Origin: Candidatus Limnocylindrales bacterium
GTDB taxonomy: Bacteria > Chloroflexota > Limnocylindria > Limnocylindrales > CSP1-4
Assembly (NCBI GenBank): GCA_031292335.1
Contig: JARLHH010000144.1
Coordinates: forward strand, 1-8,557
Reading direction: 5' to 3'
DNA: 8,557 bases
The notes beneath the pieces were generated by a model. The model was not told where the DNA came from. It ran no database searches and saw only the letters and a program-made list of their open reading frames with translations. Position 1 is the stretch's first letter. Each line of letters opens with the position of its first letter. Positions 1 to 6,792 of this stretch are shown here, one piece after another. The position numbers and the translations under genes are program-made.

Positions 1-990
1 GATCGCCGCGGTGACCAGCCAGAATCCCGGCGCCTCGTTGCGCGCAAAGGCCGACCCGGCCTCGCTCATGCCGAAGATCCCGGCGAACGCGCCGATGCCC
101 GCCAGCACCACCGTGATCCCGGTCAGCCGCTTCATGATCAGCGACAGGTTGTTGTTGACGGTCGAGAGATACACGTCGAGCGCCCCGGAGACGAGCTCGC
201 GGTAGGAGTCGTACTCGTCGGCCAGGTGGACCGCGTGGTCGTAGACGTCGCGGAAGTAGATGACGTTGTCCGGCGCGATGAGCGGCAGGGTGCGGTTCGT
301 CAGCTGGTTGAAGATCTCGCGCTGGGGCGCCATGACGTGGCGGATCTCGACCAGCGACCGCTTGAGCGCGAAGAGCCGCTCCAGCGTGGCGCGTCCCGGC
401 GCGTCGACGATGCGGTCCTCCAGGTCGTCGATCTCGTCCTCCAGCCGATCGAAGACCGGGAAGTAGGCGTCCACGAGCGCGTCCAGGAGCGCCCACAGGA
501 GGAAGTCCGCCCCGTGTTCCAGCAGCGGGCCGGCGCCCTCGCGAAGGTGCGGGGCCGTCCACGGATCCCAGGTCGCCGGGTGCGCGGTCAGCAGGAAGTT
601 CCGCCCCAGCACGAAGTCGATCTCGTCGGCCTGGACCTCGCGGTCGTAGACGATGGCAAACGCCACCAGGTGGACGTGCTCGCCGGTCAGCTCCAGCTTC
701 GGACGCTGGTTCTGCTCCTCGATGTCCTCGGCCACCAGCGGGTGCAGCCCCAGCTCGCGGGCGACTGCCCGGGTCAGCTCCGGCGAGGGGTCGGTCAGGT
801 CGACCCAGCTGCGTGACGCCGCGTCCGCGACGACGGCCTGGAGGGCGTCGAGGCCAGCGAGCGACCGGGAGCCGTCGGGGCGCCACGCCTCGATCCTGAG
901 CCCGACCGCGGCCTCGGTCCCGATCCCGTCAGACGAGGGTGACGGGATCGCGCTCGGCGCCGTCGCCTCCATCGGCCCCGTCGGTGTCAT
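1..990 (-). CDS. corA: CorA-family divalent cation (Mg2+/Co2+) transporter, C-terminus cut by window edge
   Basis: Inner-membrane pentameric channel family for Mg2+ and related cations. The reading frame is open from 990 down to base 1, giving 330 residues without a stop. The family is usually about 320-350 residues, so only a short C-terminal piece, mainly the second membrane helix, should be missing. An acidic, helix-rich cytoplasmic domain covers about residues 25-280. It contains the family stretches RPKLELTGEH, LKRSLVEIRHVMAPQRE and YFRDVYDH. The stalk helix LSTVNNNLSLIMKRLT leads into the first membrane helix. The normally invariant GMN selectivity signature reads GMS here (G307-M308-S309, bases 64-72), followed by EAG. 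The ATG at 990 is chosen because a GGAGGAGG Shine-Dalgarno lies 5 nt upstream; an ATG at 972 is the alternative. The first 62 bp overlap the end of the MFS gene, so the two are probably co-transcribed and coupled. The family is certain; the transported ion is not. Confidence 0.93.
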   Translation of the reverse strand, partial: MTPTGPMEATAPSAIPSPSSDGIGTEAAVGLRIEAWRPDGSRSLAGLDALQAVVADAASRSWVDLTDPSPELTRAVARELGLHPLVAEDIEEQNQRPKLELTGEHVHLVAFAIVYDREVQADEIDFVLGRNFLLTAHPATWDPWTAPHLREGAGPLLEHGADFLLWALLDALVDAYFPVFDRLEDEIDDLEDRIVDAPGRATLERLFALKRSLVEIRHVMAPQREIFNQLTNRTLPLIAPDNVIYFRDVYDHAVHLADEYDSYRELVSGALDVYLSTVNNNLSLIMKRLTGITVVLAGIGAFAGIFGMSEAGSAFARNEAPGFWLVTAAI

Positions 991-2614
991 CCCCGCCTCC
1001 TCCGGCCTCCGCGGGCCCCGATGCGCCCGCCTCGGCGGAGAGCATACGCGGCCGCTCGCCGAGCACGATCGCAGCCGGCACCGCCGCGGCCGTCACCCCG
1101 GCCGCGACCAGGAACAGCACGACCATCGTCTCGGACGCCTTGCGGGCCGCCCACGCCTCCAGGGCATTGACGACGAGCGGGTCGTGGAGCGAGCGGGTCG
1201 CCAGCGCCGCCGGGACGATCGCCTTGTAGGCCGTGGGTGACGCGTAGACGTCGGCCGAAAACCGGCTGATCGCCGTGGAGCCGTAGGCCGTCAGGACGGC
1301 CAGCCCGACCGCCATCCCGATCATCCGCGCGACCGTGACGGTCGCGCTCGCCGCCCCGAACCGGCGCCGACCAACCGCTTCCACGGCCGCCGTCGAACGC
1401 GGCGTGACGGTCAGGCCGAAGCCGAGGCCGAACAGGCCGCCCCCGGCCGCGACCGCCCCGAGGTCGACGTCCGCCGTCCAGGTGCCCATCCAGGCCAGGC
1501 CCGCGATCGACGCGCCGAGCCCGACCAGGGTCACCGCGCGCAGCGAGACGCGGCGGACCAGCCAGCCCGACGCGAGGGCGCCGACGGCCGTCGCGAAGGC
1601 CAGCGCACCCAGCGCCACGCGCTGCTGGTCCGGACCGCCGTACAGGACCCGGTCCACGAAGACGGCCGCGCCCACGATCGCCGTGGCGAAGCCGTACCCG
1701 GTCAGGAGCGAGATCAGGGCGGCGGAGCTGAACACGCGGTTCGTGAAGAGCCGCGGATCGAGGAACGGGTCCGGCCGCCGGAGCCCGTGGAGCACGGCCG
1801 CGATGGCGGAGGCGATGCCGATCGCGATCAGGCCGACCGACAGCACGATGGGGTCGACCCCGAACGCCTCACCCGTGCCGCCCGTCTCGCCGAGGAGCGT
1901 GACGCCCAGGAGGAGCGCCCCGGTCGCGAGCGTGAACAGGAGCGCCCCGGCCAGGTCGAGGCGAGCCCGCGTCCGGGGCGTGTCCCAGCCCGCCGTGGCC
2001 GCCCAGCCAAGCGCGAGCGCCGCGATCCCGATGGGGACGTTGACGTAGAAGACCCACCGCCAGGCCGGGGCAACAAGCCCGGGCAGCGGCCCGCCGAGGA
2101 TCCCGAAGCGGGCGAGCGCCGCCTCCGGCCGGAAGGCCCCGAGGATTGCCGCGCCAAGGAAGGGGCCTGCCGCCATGCCCAGGAAGGTGAGCGCCCCGAT
2201 GATCCCCAGCGCCCGGGGGCGGGCATGTCCCTCGTACAGGTGCGAGGCCGCGGCGGTGGCGACCGGCACGAGCGCACCGCCGCCGAGCGCCTGCACGATG
2301 CGCCCCACGATCAGCCCGTCGAGCGTCCCGGCGCTGCCGGCGAGCAGCGATCCCAGCGTGAAGAGGACGAGCGCGCCGAGGAACAGGCGCCGGGCGCCCC
2401 ACAGGTCGGCCAGCCGGCCGGCGAGCGGCATCGTTGCCACGTAGACCAGGAGGTAGGCGTTGATGATCCAGCTGGCGTGGCGGAGGTCGGTCCACGAGCC
2501 CAGGTTTGCGATGATGGCCGGCAACGCCACGGCCGTGATCATCAGCTCGAGGCCGGCCAGGAAGACGCCGGCCGCCAGCACGGCGAGCAGGACGACTGCG
2601 GCCCGGCGGTCCAT
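929..2614 (-). CDS. MFS transporter, DHA2 (14-TM, EmrB/QacA-like) drug/efflux family
   Basis: Proton-driven inner-membrane exporter, 561 residues from the chosen start. TM1 carries LELMITAVALPAI (residues 22-34), corresponding to the DHA2 motif usually written LDxTIVNVALP. Motif A follows as GRLADLWGARR (66-76), with the WIINAYLL segment before it. The DHA2-typical PAWRWVFYVNVPIG lies before TM6. Many further hydrophobic segments continue to about residue 525, and the protein ends in a glycine/aspartate/alanine-rich cytoplasmic tail. The position usually occupied by Asp in TM1 is Glu23. The frame extends to a GTG at 2644, but the ATG at 2614 is preferred: the ten extra residues would not add membrane sequence, and a TACACT box lies 6 nt upstream of 2614, suggesting a leaderless start. 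Its 3' end overlaps corA, and it diverges from the CYTH gene. The substrate cannot be read from the sequence. Confidence 0.9.
   Translation of the reverse strand: MDRRAAVVLLAVLAAGVFLAGLELMITAVALPAIIANLGSWTDLRHASWIINAYLLVYVATMPLAGRLADLWGARRLFLGALVLFTLGSLLAGSAGTLDGLIVGRIVQALGGGALVPVATAAASHLYEGHARPRALGIIGALTFLGMAAGPFLGAAILGAFRPEAALARFGILGGPLPGLVAPAWRWVFYVNVPIGIAALALGWAATAGWDTPRTRARLDLAGALLFTLATGALLLGVTLLGETGGTGEAFGVDPIVLSVGLIAIGIASAIAAVLHGLRRPDPFLDPRLFTNRVFSSAALISLLTGYGFATAIVGAAVFVDRVLYGGPDQQRVALGALAFATAVGALASGWLVRRVSLRAVTLVGLGASIAGLAWMGTWTADVDLGAVAAGGGLFGLGFGLTVTPRSTAAVEAVGRRRFGAASATVTVARMIGMAVGLAVLTAYGSTAISRFSADVYASPTAYKAIVPAALATRSLHDPLVVNALEAWAARKASETMVVLFLVAAGVTAAAVPAAIVLGERPRMLSAEAGASGPAEAGGGGDDTDGADGGDGAERDPVTLV
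996..1003 (-). promoter_or_regulatory. Strong Shine-Dalgarno of corA
   Basis: Read on the minus strand this is GGAGGAGG, then 5 nt (CGGGG), then the ATG at 990. It lies within the coding sequence of the upstream MFS gene. It decides the corA start in favour of 990 over the in-frame ATG at 972. Confidence 0.75.
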
Positions 2615-2620
2615 GCTTGG

Positions 2621-2626
2621 AGTGTA
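2621..2626 (-). promoter_or_regulatory. Candidate -10 box of the MFS-corA transcript
   Basis: On the minus strand this reads TACACT (a TANNNT match), with 6 nt before the ATG at 2614. No Shine-Dalgarno lies in between. That puts the expected transcription start at or next to the start codon, as for the DeoR gene further right. No convincing -35 box is visible at 16-18 bp. Tentative. Confidence 0.35.
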
Positions 2627-2646
2627 GGGGAGGGCTCGCAGCACCG

Positions 2647-3207
2647 ATGCCGGCCGGCCTGGAGATCGAGCGAAAGTACCTGCTGTCCGGCGCGCCGTCC
2701 GACGCGGAGCTGGCGGACCTCGGCGCGCAGCCGCACCGGATCGAGCAGGTCTACCTCCGCTCCGAGGGCGACTGGGTCCGCCGGATCCGGAAGATCGACG
2801 CGGCCGGGCGGACCCGCTACGTGGCGACGCGAAAGCGCGAGATCGCCGGGATCACGAGGGAGGAGCACGAGGAGGAGCTGGACGCGGCCGCCTACGACCG
2901 GATCCTCCGTGCGGATGCAGACCCGGCCCGCCGGGCGGTGCGCAAGGTGCGCCACGCCTTCCCGTTCGCCGGCCACGTGCTGGAGCTGGACGTCTTCATC
3001 GAGCCGCCCGGCCTCGTCCTGCTCGAGGTGGAGCTGGAGGACGCGTCCGAGCTGCCGGCGCTGCCGCCCGTGATCCAGGCCCTCCTGGTCCGCGAGGTCA
3101 GCCTCGAGAGTGCCTACATGAACCACGCGATCGCCCTGCGACCGCCGCCGACGGCCGAAGTGCCGCTTGACGACGAGCGTCGCGGCAGGGCACGCTCCGC
3201 GCCATGA
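2647..3207 (+). CDS. CYTH-domain protein (probable inorganic/organic triphosphatase)
   Basis: Soluble cytoplasmic protein of 186 residues with the CYTH / triphosphate tunnel metalloenzyme fold. The defining ExExK motif is at the N-terminus as E6-I-E8-R-K10. It is followed by the expected alternating charged strands: YLR, VRRIRK, a Thr/Arg/Lys strand (YVATRKRE), EEEL, VRKVR, LELDVF and LLEVELED. These side chains line the tunnel that binds triphosphate and divalent metal. Such proteins often hydrolyse tripolyphosphate or nucleoside/thiamine triphosphates, and many are mislabelled adenylate cyclase. No CHAD domain is fused; the tail after about residue 160 is Pro/Arg-rich and unstructured. The ATG at 2647 places the motif at the usual N-terminal position. 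An upstream TTG at 2617 would add ten unlikely residues. A purine run GGGGAGGG lies 12 nt upstream, farther than ideal. It overlaps the next small gene by ATGA. Confidence 0.88.
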   Translation: MPAGLEIERKYLLSGAPSDAELADLGAQPHRIEQVYLRSEGDWVRRIRKIDAAGRTRYVATRKREIAGITREEHEEELDAAAYDRILRADADPARRAVRKVRHAFPFAGHVLELDVFIEPPGLVLLEVELEDASELPALPPVIQALLVREVSLESAYMNHAIALRPPPTAEVPLDDERRGRARSAP

Positions 3208-3470
3208 ACGACGTGGACCCCGATCGCGACGACGAGCTGGACCTGCCGCCCGCCGAGGCAGAGCGCGACCGGCGTCGGGATCACGACCTCCGCGCGGCGG
3301 AGCGCGAGGGGATGCGCACCGGGCTGGCGAAGCAGTTCAAGCAGGTGCTCGATGCCCAGCTGAAGCGCGCCCGCGAGGCGGAGGACGAGCTGCTCGCCGA
3401 CGAGCGTCGAACGCGCGAGCCGAAGGGCTCGCACCGCGCGCGCCGCGGCGCCGGGCACCCACCCGAGTGA
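3204..3470 (+). CDS. Small highly charged hypothetical protein (88 aa), coupled to the CYTH gene
   Basis: No family recognised. The start codon overlaps the CYTH stop as ATGA, which indicates translational coupling and is the main argument that the gene is real. The N-terminus is acidic (DVDPDRDDELD). A long, probably alpha-helical middle section is rich in Ala, Glu, Arg and Lys (about residues 17-70, including GLAKQFKQVLDAQLKRAREA) and could form a coiled coil. The C-terminus is basic and disordered (SHRARRGAG). There is no signal peptide, membrane segment or cysteine. The composition suggests a small RNA-, DNA- or partner-binding protein, but that is only inference. A perfect hairpin begins 5 nt after the stop codon. 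Confidence 0.6.
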   Translation: MNDVDPDRDDELDLPPAEAERDRRRDHDLRAAEREGMRTGLAKQFKQVLDAQLKRAREAEDELLADERRTREPKGSHRARRGAGHPPE

Positions 3471-3474
3471 CCCC

Positions 3475-3497
3475 GTCCGTCGCTGGTGGCGACGGAC
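3475..3497 (+). terminator. Hairpin after the CYTH-small protein operon (possible terminator)
   Basis: Perfect 9-bp inverted repeat, GTCCGTCGC and GCGACGGAC, around a 5-nt loop (TGGTG), located just after the stop at 3470. There is no following T-tract (CATTCCCCC follows), so a classical intrinsic terminator is not assured. It may act as a 3' stabilising structure or pause site. It also separates this operon from the promoter at 3593. Confidence 0.45.
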
Positions 3498-3592
3498 CAT
3501 TCCCCCACCTGGACCCATCGCGCCTCGTCGCATCCGCAGCCGCCTGCTCCCGGACGTGAGCCAGCCCTGGGACGCGTCCGCGCGGGTCGCCG

Positions 3593-3622
3593 TTGACTCG
3601 CGGCGCAACCTTATGCAAGAAT
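3593..3622 (+). promoter_or_regulatory. Sigma70-like promoter of the DeoR-E1-E2 operon, probably leaderless
   Basis: The -35 box TTGACT is at 3593-3598 (5 of 6 to TTGACA), an 18-bp spacer follows, and the -10 box AAGAAT is at 3617-3622 (4 of 6 to TATAAT). It lies in the most AT-rich patch of the window. The next 6 nt lead straight to the ATG at 3629, and no Shine-Dalgarno is present. The predicted start of transcription therefore falls on or beside the start codon. Two 18-bp imperfect palindromes cover the region: GTTG-N10-CAAC at 3592-3609 and ATGC-N10-GCAT at 3613-3630. They could be autoregulatory operator half-sites for the downstream DeoR protein, but the arms are only 4 bp. Confidence 0.6.
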
Positions 3623-3628
3623 ATACGC

Positions 3629-4435
3629 ATGACGTGGAGTGTTCTGAGCGGATCTGCCACAGGCGCGGCCCTGCGCGACCTTGCGCCCCAGCGGCGGCAG
3701 CGAATCCGCTCGATCGTCGAGTCGCGCGGCGCCGCGCGTCTCGATGAGCTGAGCACGATCCTCGGCGTCTCGCAGGCGACCGTTCGGCGCGATCTGGACG
3801 AGCTGGCGGCGGATGGCGCGGTTCGGCGCGTCCACGGGGGCGCCGTCGCGATCGGCGAACGCCCGAGCGAACCCCACTTCGACGTCAAGGCCGTCGAGGC
3901 CGCCGCCGAGAAGGAACGCATCGCGGCCCGCGCGCTGGAGCTGCTCGCCCCGGATGACACGGTCTACCTCGACAGCGGGACGACCGTGCTCGCCGTCGCC
4001 CGGATGCTCCGGGGGTGGGATCGCCTCACGGCGGTCACGAACAGCCTCCCGGCCGCGACGGAGCTGGCCGGCCGGGGTCCGCGCCTCATCGTCGTCGGGG
4101 GGGAGTTCCGGGAGCGGAGCCAGGCCTTCGTGGGCCCGCTGACGCACCCCCTCCTGGAGAGCATCCACGTCGACCGGGCCTTCATGGGCACGTACGCCCT
4201 GTCGCTCGAGGAGGGAATGACGACCACCGACCCGGCAGAGGGTTCCACGAAGGAGCTCGCGATGTCGCGAGCCCGCGAGGTGATCCTGCTGGCCGACAGC
4301 CGAAAGTTCGGGACCAGCTCGCTCGTCGGCGCCGGACGGCTCGACGCCATCGACATCCTCGTGACCGACGACGGGATGGATGCGGGCGCCGTCCGTGACC
4401 TCGAACAGCGGGGCATCAGGGTGATCAAGGCATGA
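3629..4435 (+). CDS. DeoR/GlpR-family transcriptional regulator
   Basis: Cytoplasmic repressor-type protein, 268 residues. The N-terminal winged helix-turn-helix covers about residues 21-73 and contains the family pattern RRQRIRSIVES, DELSTILGVSQATVRRDL and VRRVHGGAV. The C-terminal sensor domain (DeoRC, about residues 90-260) has the phosphosugar-site motifs DSGTT (from residue 115), TNSL, VVGGEFRERSQAFVGP, GMTTTDPAEGSTK and LLADSRKFG. Members usually bind a phosphorylated sugar or related metabolite and repress the adjacent catabolic operon. The ATG at 3629 is preferred over the in-frame TTG at 3593, because that TTG is part of the -35 box. About 20 residues precede the usual family start (APQRRQ), a short extra N-terminal tail. 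The stop overlaps the E1 start as ATGA, so the regulator is the first gene of the operon it probably controls. The effector is unknown. Confidence 0.93.
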   Translation: MTWSVLSGSATGAALRDLAPQRRQRIRSIVESRGAARLDELSTILGVSQATVRRDLDELAADGAVRRVHGGAVAIGERPSEPHFDVKAVEAAAEKERIAARALELLAPDDTVYLDSGTTVLAVARMLRGWDRLTAVTNSLPAATELAGRGPRLIVVGGEFRERSQAFVGPLTHPLLESIHVDRAFMGTYALSLEEGMTTTDPAEGSTKELAMSRAREVILLADSRKFGTSSLVGAGRLDAIDILVTDDGMDAGAVRDLEQRGIRVIKA

Positions 4436-6792
4436 GCGCCACCGCGACCCGATCGGGCCAAGCGGCCGGCGCGGAATCGGAGGTTTCCATGACCACGGCG
4501 GCCGCCTTTCTGAGCGACCATCGGCCCGATACGGAGCCGTTCGAGGAATCGGCCGGAACCATCAGCGGTTTCGCCTATTCGGGCACGCTCGCGACGGAGA
4601 TCGCGGCCGGCGGGATCACGGGAGCCGAGGCGCTCGATCTTCTCGACGACATGCTCTCCATCCGCGAGCTGGAGGACACGATCGTCCGGCTGCGATCGGG
4701 CGGCTACGATCCGCTTCCCGGCTACGACTACCGCGGTCCCACCCACGTGTCGATCGGCCAGGAGGCGTCGCCCGTCGGCGCCTGCAGCGTCCTGCGCGTC
4801 GACGACAACATCACGAGCTCCCACCGCGGACACGGCGACGCGGTCGCCAAGGGCTTTGCGGCGATCCGCACGATGTCCGACCCGGCGCTTCGGGCGCGCG
4901 TCCCGGGCTCGGCCGGCGGCACGCGCGAGGAGCTCCTGGAGGCCGCCCTGGAGGAACACATCTACCGGGTGATCGCCGAGCTCTTCGGCAAGGACGAGGG
5001 CTACGGCGCCGGACGCGGCGGCGGGATGCACATCGGCGACTTCTCGACCGGCAACCTGGGCGCCAACGCGATCGTCGGCGGCAGCGTCCCGATCGCCACC
5101 GGCGCGGCGATGGCGCGGCGCTACGAGCGGTCGGACCGGGTCGTCTGCTGCTTCGCGGGCGACGGCGCCTACGCCAACGGCGTCGTGCTCGAGTCGCTGA
5201 ACTGGGCCGCCCAGGCCCAGTGGACGAATCATCTCGCCGGCGACCACGCCTATGGGCTCCCCGTCATCTACTTCATCCAGAACAACCACTACGGGATGAC
5301 CCACCACACCGACGACGAGGTGATGGGGGTCCGCCACCTGGCTCGCCGTGCGGCCGGGTTCGCCGAGAACAACATGCACGCCGAGACCGTCGACGGCATG
5401 GACGTCCTTGCCGTCCGCGACGCCGTCCGGCGCGCCGTGGCGCTCTGCCGTGCGGGCGACGGCCCGGTCCTCATCGAGGCCAGCACCTATCGGTACTACG
5501 GGCACTCGCTGTCCGACCCCCGCAACGAGTACCGGACGCGCGACGAGGAGGCTGCCTGGCGGGCAGTCGACGCGATCGAGCGCCTCAAGCAGCAGATCCT
5601 GGCGGCCGGGGTGGCCGACGAGGCCACGGTCGGCGCGGTCGAGACCAGGGTCCGCGAGCGCAACGCGCGCGCGGCGGTCCGAGCCTCCCGAGCGACGGAT
5701 CCGGATCCGGCCGATGCGCTCAAGTTCCTGTACACGGACAGCACCTCGGAGATGCTCCCGGCGGGGCAGGGCGAGGTCGCCCTCTTCGCCCCCCTGCCCG
5801 TCTCCAAGCGGGCCGCCGACGGCGCGATCACGTACCGCGATGCGCTCCGCGAGGCGCTGGCGGAGGAGATGGTCCGCGACCGGCGGGTCATCTTCTACGG
5901 CGAGGACGTCGCCGACTACGGCGGTGCGTTCAAGCTGACCAAGGGGCTGCTCGAGTCCTTCGGGCGGGATCGCGTCTTCAACACGCCGATCAGCGAGGCG
6001 GCCATCTGCGGCACGGCCGTCGGCGCGGCGATCGTCGGCCTCCGGCCGGTCGTCGAGCTCATGTACATGGACTTCGCCCTGATGGCGTCGGACCAGATCG
6101 CCAACCAGGCCGCGAAATGGCACTTCATGAGCGGTGGGCAGGTGGAGGTTCCGCTTGTCGTGCGGGCCTCGGTGGGCGCCGGGAAGGGCTACGGCGGGCA
6201 GCACAGCCAGTCCCTCGAGAGCCTCTTCACGCACCTCCCCGGGATCTACGTCGTCTATCCCTCGAACGCGGCCGACGCCAAGGGCCTCCTGAAGTCCGCG
6301 ATCCGGACCAACAACCCGGTCCTCTTCGTCGAGAGCCAGGGCCTCTACCCGGCGAAGGGCCCCGTTCCCGAGGGGGAGCACCTCGTCCCGATCGGCGTCG
6401 CGAACGTCGCCCGGAAGGGGACCGACGTCACGCTCGTCGGCTGGGGCCCGGCCGTGCCGGACGCCCTTGCCGCCGCGGATCGGCTGGCTGTCGAGGACGG
6501 CGTGGAGGCGGAGGTGGTCGACCTGCGCAGCCTCGTGCCGCTGGACCTCGAGACCGTTCTCGCCTCGGTCCGCAAGACCGGCCGCTGCGTCGTGGCCAGC
6601 CAGGCCGTGCTCGGCGGCAGCTTCGTGAACGAGGTCGTGGCGCGCATCCAGGAGCAGGCGTTCGACTTCCTCGACGCACCGATCGCCCGGATCGGCGCCA
6701 CGAACGGCATCTCCCCGCAGGCCCAGGGCCTGGAGCAGGCGTTCCTGCCCAACGCGGGCGACATCTACGCGGCGGCGAAGGGGCTGCTTTGA
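4432..6792 (+). CDS. Fused E1 alpha-E1 beta thiamine-diphosphate dehydrogenase (2-oxoacid/acetoin dehydrogenase type)
   Basis: Single 786-residue polypeptide joining both E1 subunits. With E2 it would decarboxylate a 2-oxo substrate on ThDP and acylate the lipoyl arm. The E1 alpha half (about 60-400) has SHRGHGD (130-136), GRGGGMHIGDF, GNLGANAIVGGSVPIATGAA, the ThDP/Mg site GDG (243-245) paired with NN (284-285), and YRYYGHSLSDP. A charged linker follows (about 410-460). The E1 beta half (about 465-786) has GEDV (490-493), ISEAAI with Glu522, QHSQ with His591, PSNAADAKGLL and NNPVLFVES, so expected active-site residues are present. Two insertions stand out: about 33 extra residues between AKG (139-141) and ELFGK (183-187), and 38 residues between GDG and NN instead of about 26. 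The start is either the ATG at 4432 (ATGA overlap with the regulator) or the ATG at 4489, residue 20, which has a better Shine-Dalgarno. Fused E1 enzymes occur in some bacteria; the substrate (pyruvate, branched-chain 2-oxoacid, acetoin-like) cannot be fixed from sequence. Confidence 0.93.
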   Translation: MSATATRSGQAAGAESEVSMTTAAAFLSDHRPDTEPFEESAGTISGFAYSGTLATEIAAGGITGAEALDLLDDMLSIRELEDTIVRLRSGGYDPLPGYDYRGPTHVSIGQEASPVGACSVLRVDDNITSSHRGHGDAVAKGFAAIRTMSDPALRARVPGSAGGTREELLEAALEEHIYRVIAELFGKDEGYGAGRGGGMHIGDFSTGNLGANAIVGGSVPIATGAAMARRYERSDRVVCCFAGDGAYANGVVLESLNWAAQAQWTNHLAGDHAYGLPVIYFIQNNHYGMTHHTDDEVMGVRHLARRAAGFAENNMHAETVDGMDVLAVRDAVRRAVALCRAGDGPVLIEASTYRYYGHSLSDPRNEYRTRDEEAAWRAVDAIERLKQQILAAGVADEATVGAVETRVRERNARAAVRASRATDPDPADALKFLYTDSTSEMLPAGQGEVALFAPLPVSKRAADGAITYRDALREALAEEMVRDRRVIFYGEDVADYGGAFKLTKGLLESFGRDRVFNTPISEAAICGTAVGAAIVGLRPVVELMYMDFALMASDQIANQAAKWHFMSGGQVEVPLVVRASVGAGKGYGGQHSQSLESLFTHLPGIYVVYPSNAADAKGLLKSAIRTNNPVLFVESQGLYPAKGPVPEGEHLVPIGVANVARKGTDVTLVGWGPAVPDALAAADRLAVEDGVEAEVVDLRSLVPLDLETVLASVRKTGRCVVASQAVLGGSFVNEVVARIQEQAFDFLDAPIARIGATNGISPQAQGLEQAFLPNAGDIYAAAKGLL
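4479..4483 (+). promoter_or_regulatory. Shine-Dalgarno for an internal/alternative E1 start at 4489
   Basis: GGAGG followed by 5 nt (TTTCC) and then an in-frame ATG at 4489. The spacing is the same as at corA. This start would remove 19 low-complexity residues and leave a 53-bp gap after the regulator. It competes with the ATGA-overlap start at 4432, whose upstream region has only a weak purine stretch. Confidence 0.55.

Noticed and set aside
226..816. Plus-strand frame with Val/Asp/Arg-rich translation opposite corA
   Set aside because: The minus strand encodes an uninterrupted CorA protein, so this is its antisense shadow.
3114..3608. Minus-strand frame across the small gene and the 3471-3592 gap
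   Set aside because: Arg-rich, with no motifs or start signals. It runs opposite the ATGA-coupled small gene and the hairpin.
3964..6381. 805-codon open frame on the minus strand opposite the regulator and E1
   Set aside because: It is antisense to genes with clear family motifs, and its composition is Arg/Gly/Asp/Val-rich as expected of a shadow frame in high-GC DNA. It has no recognisable domain.
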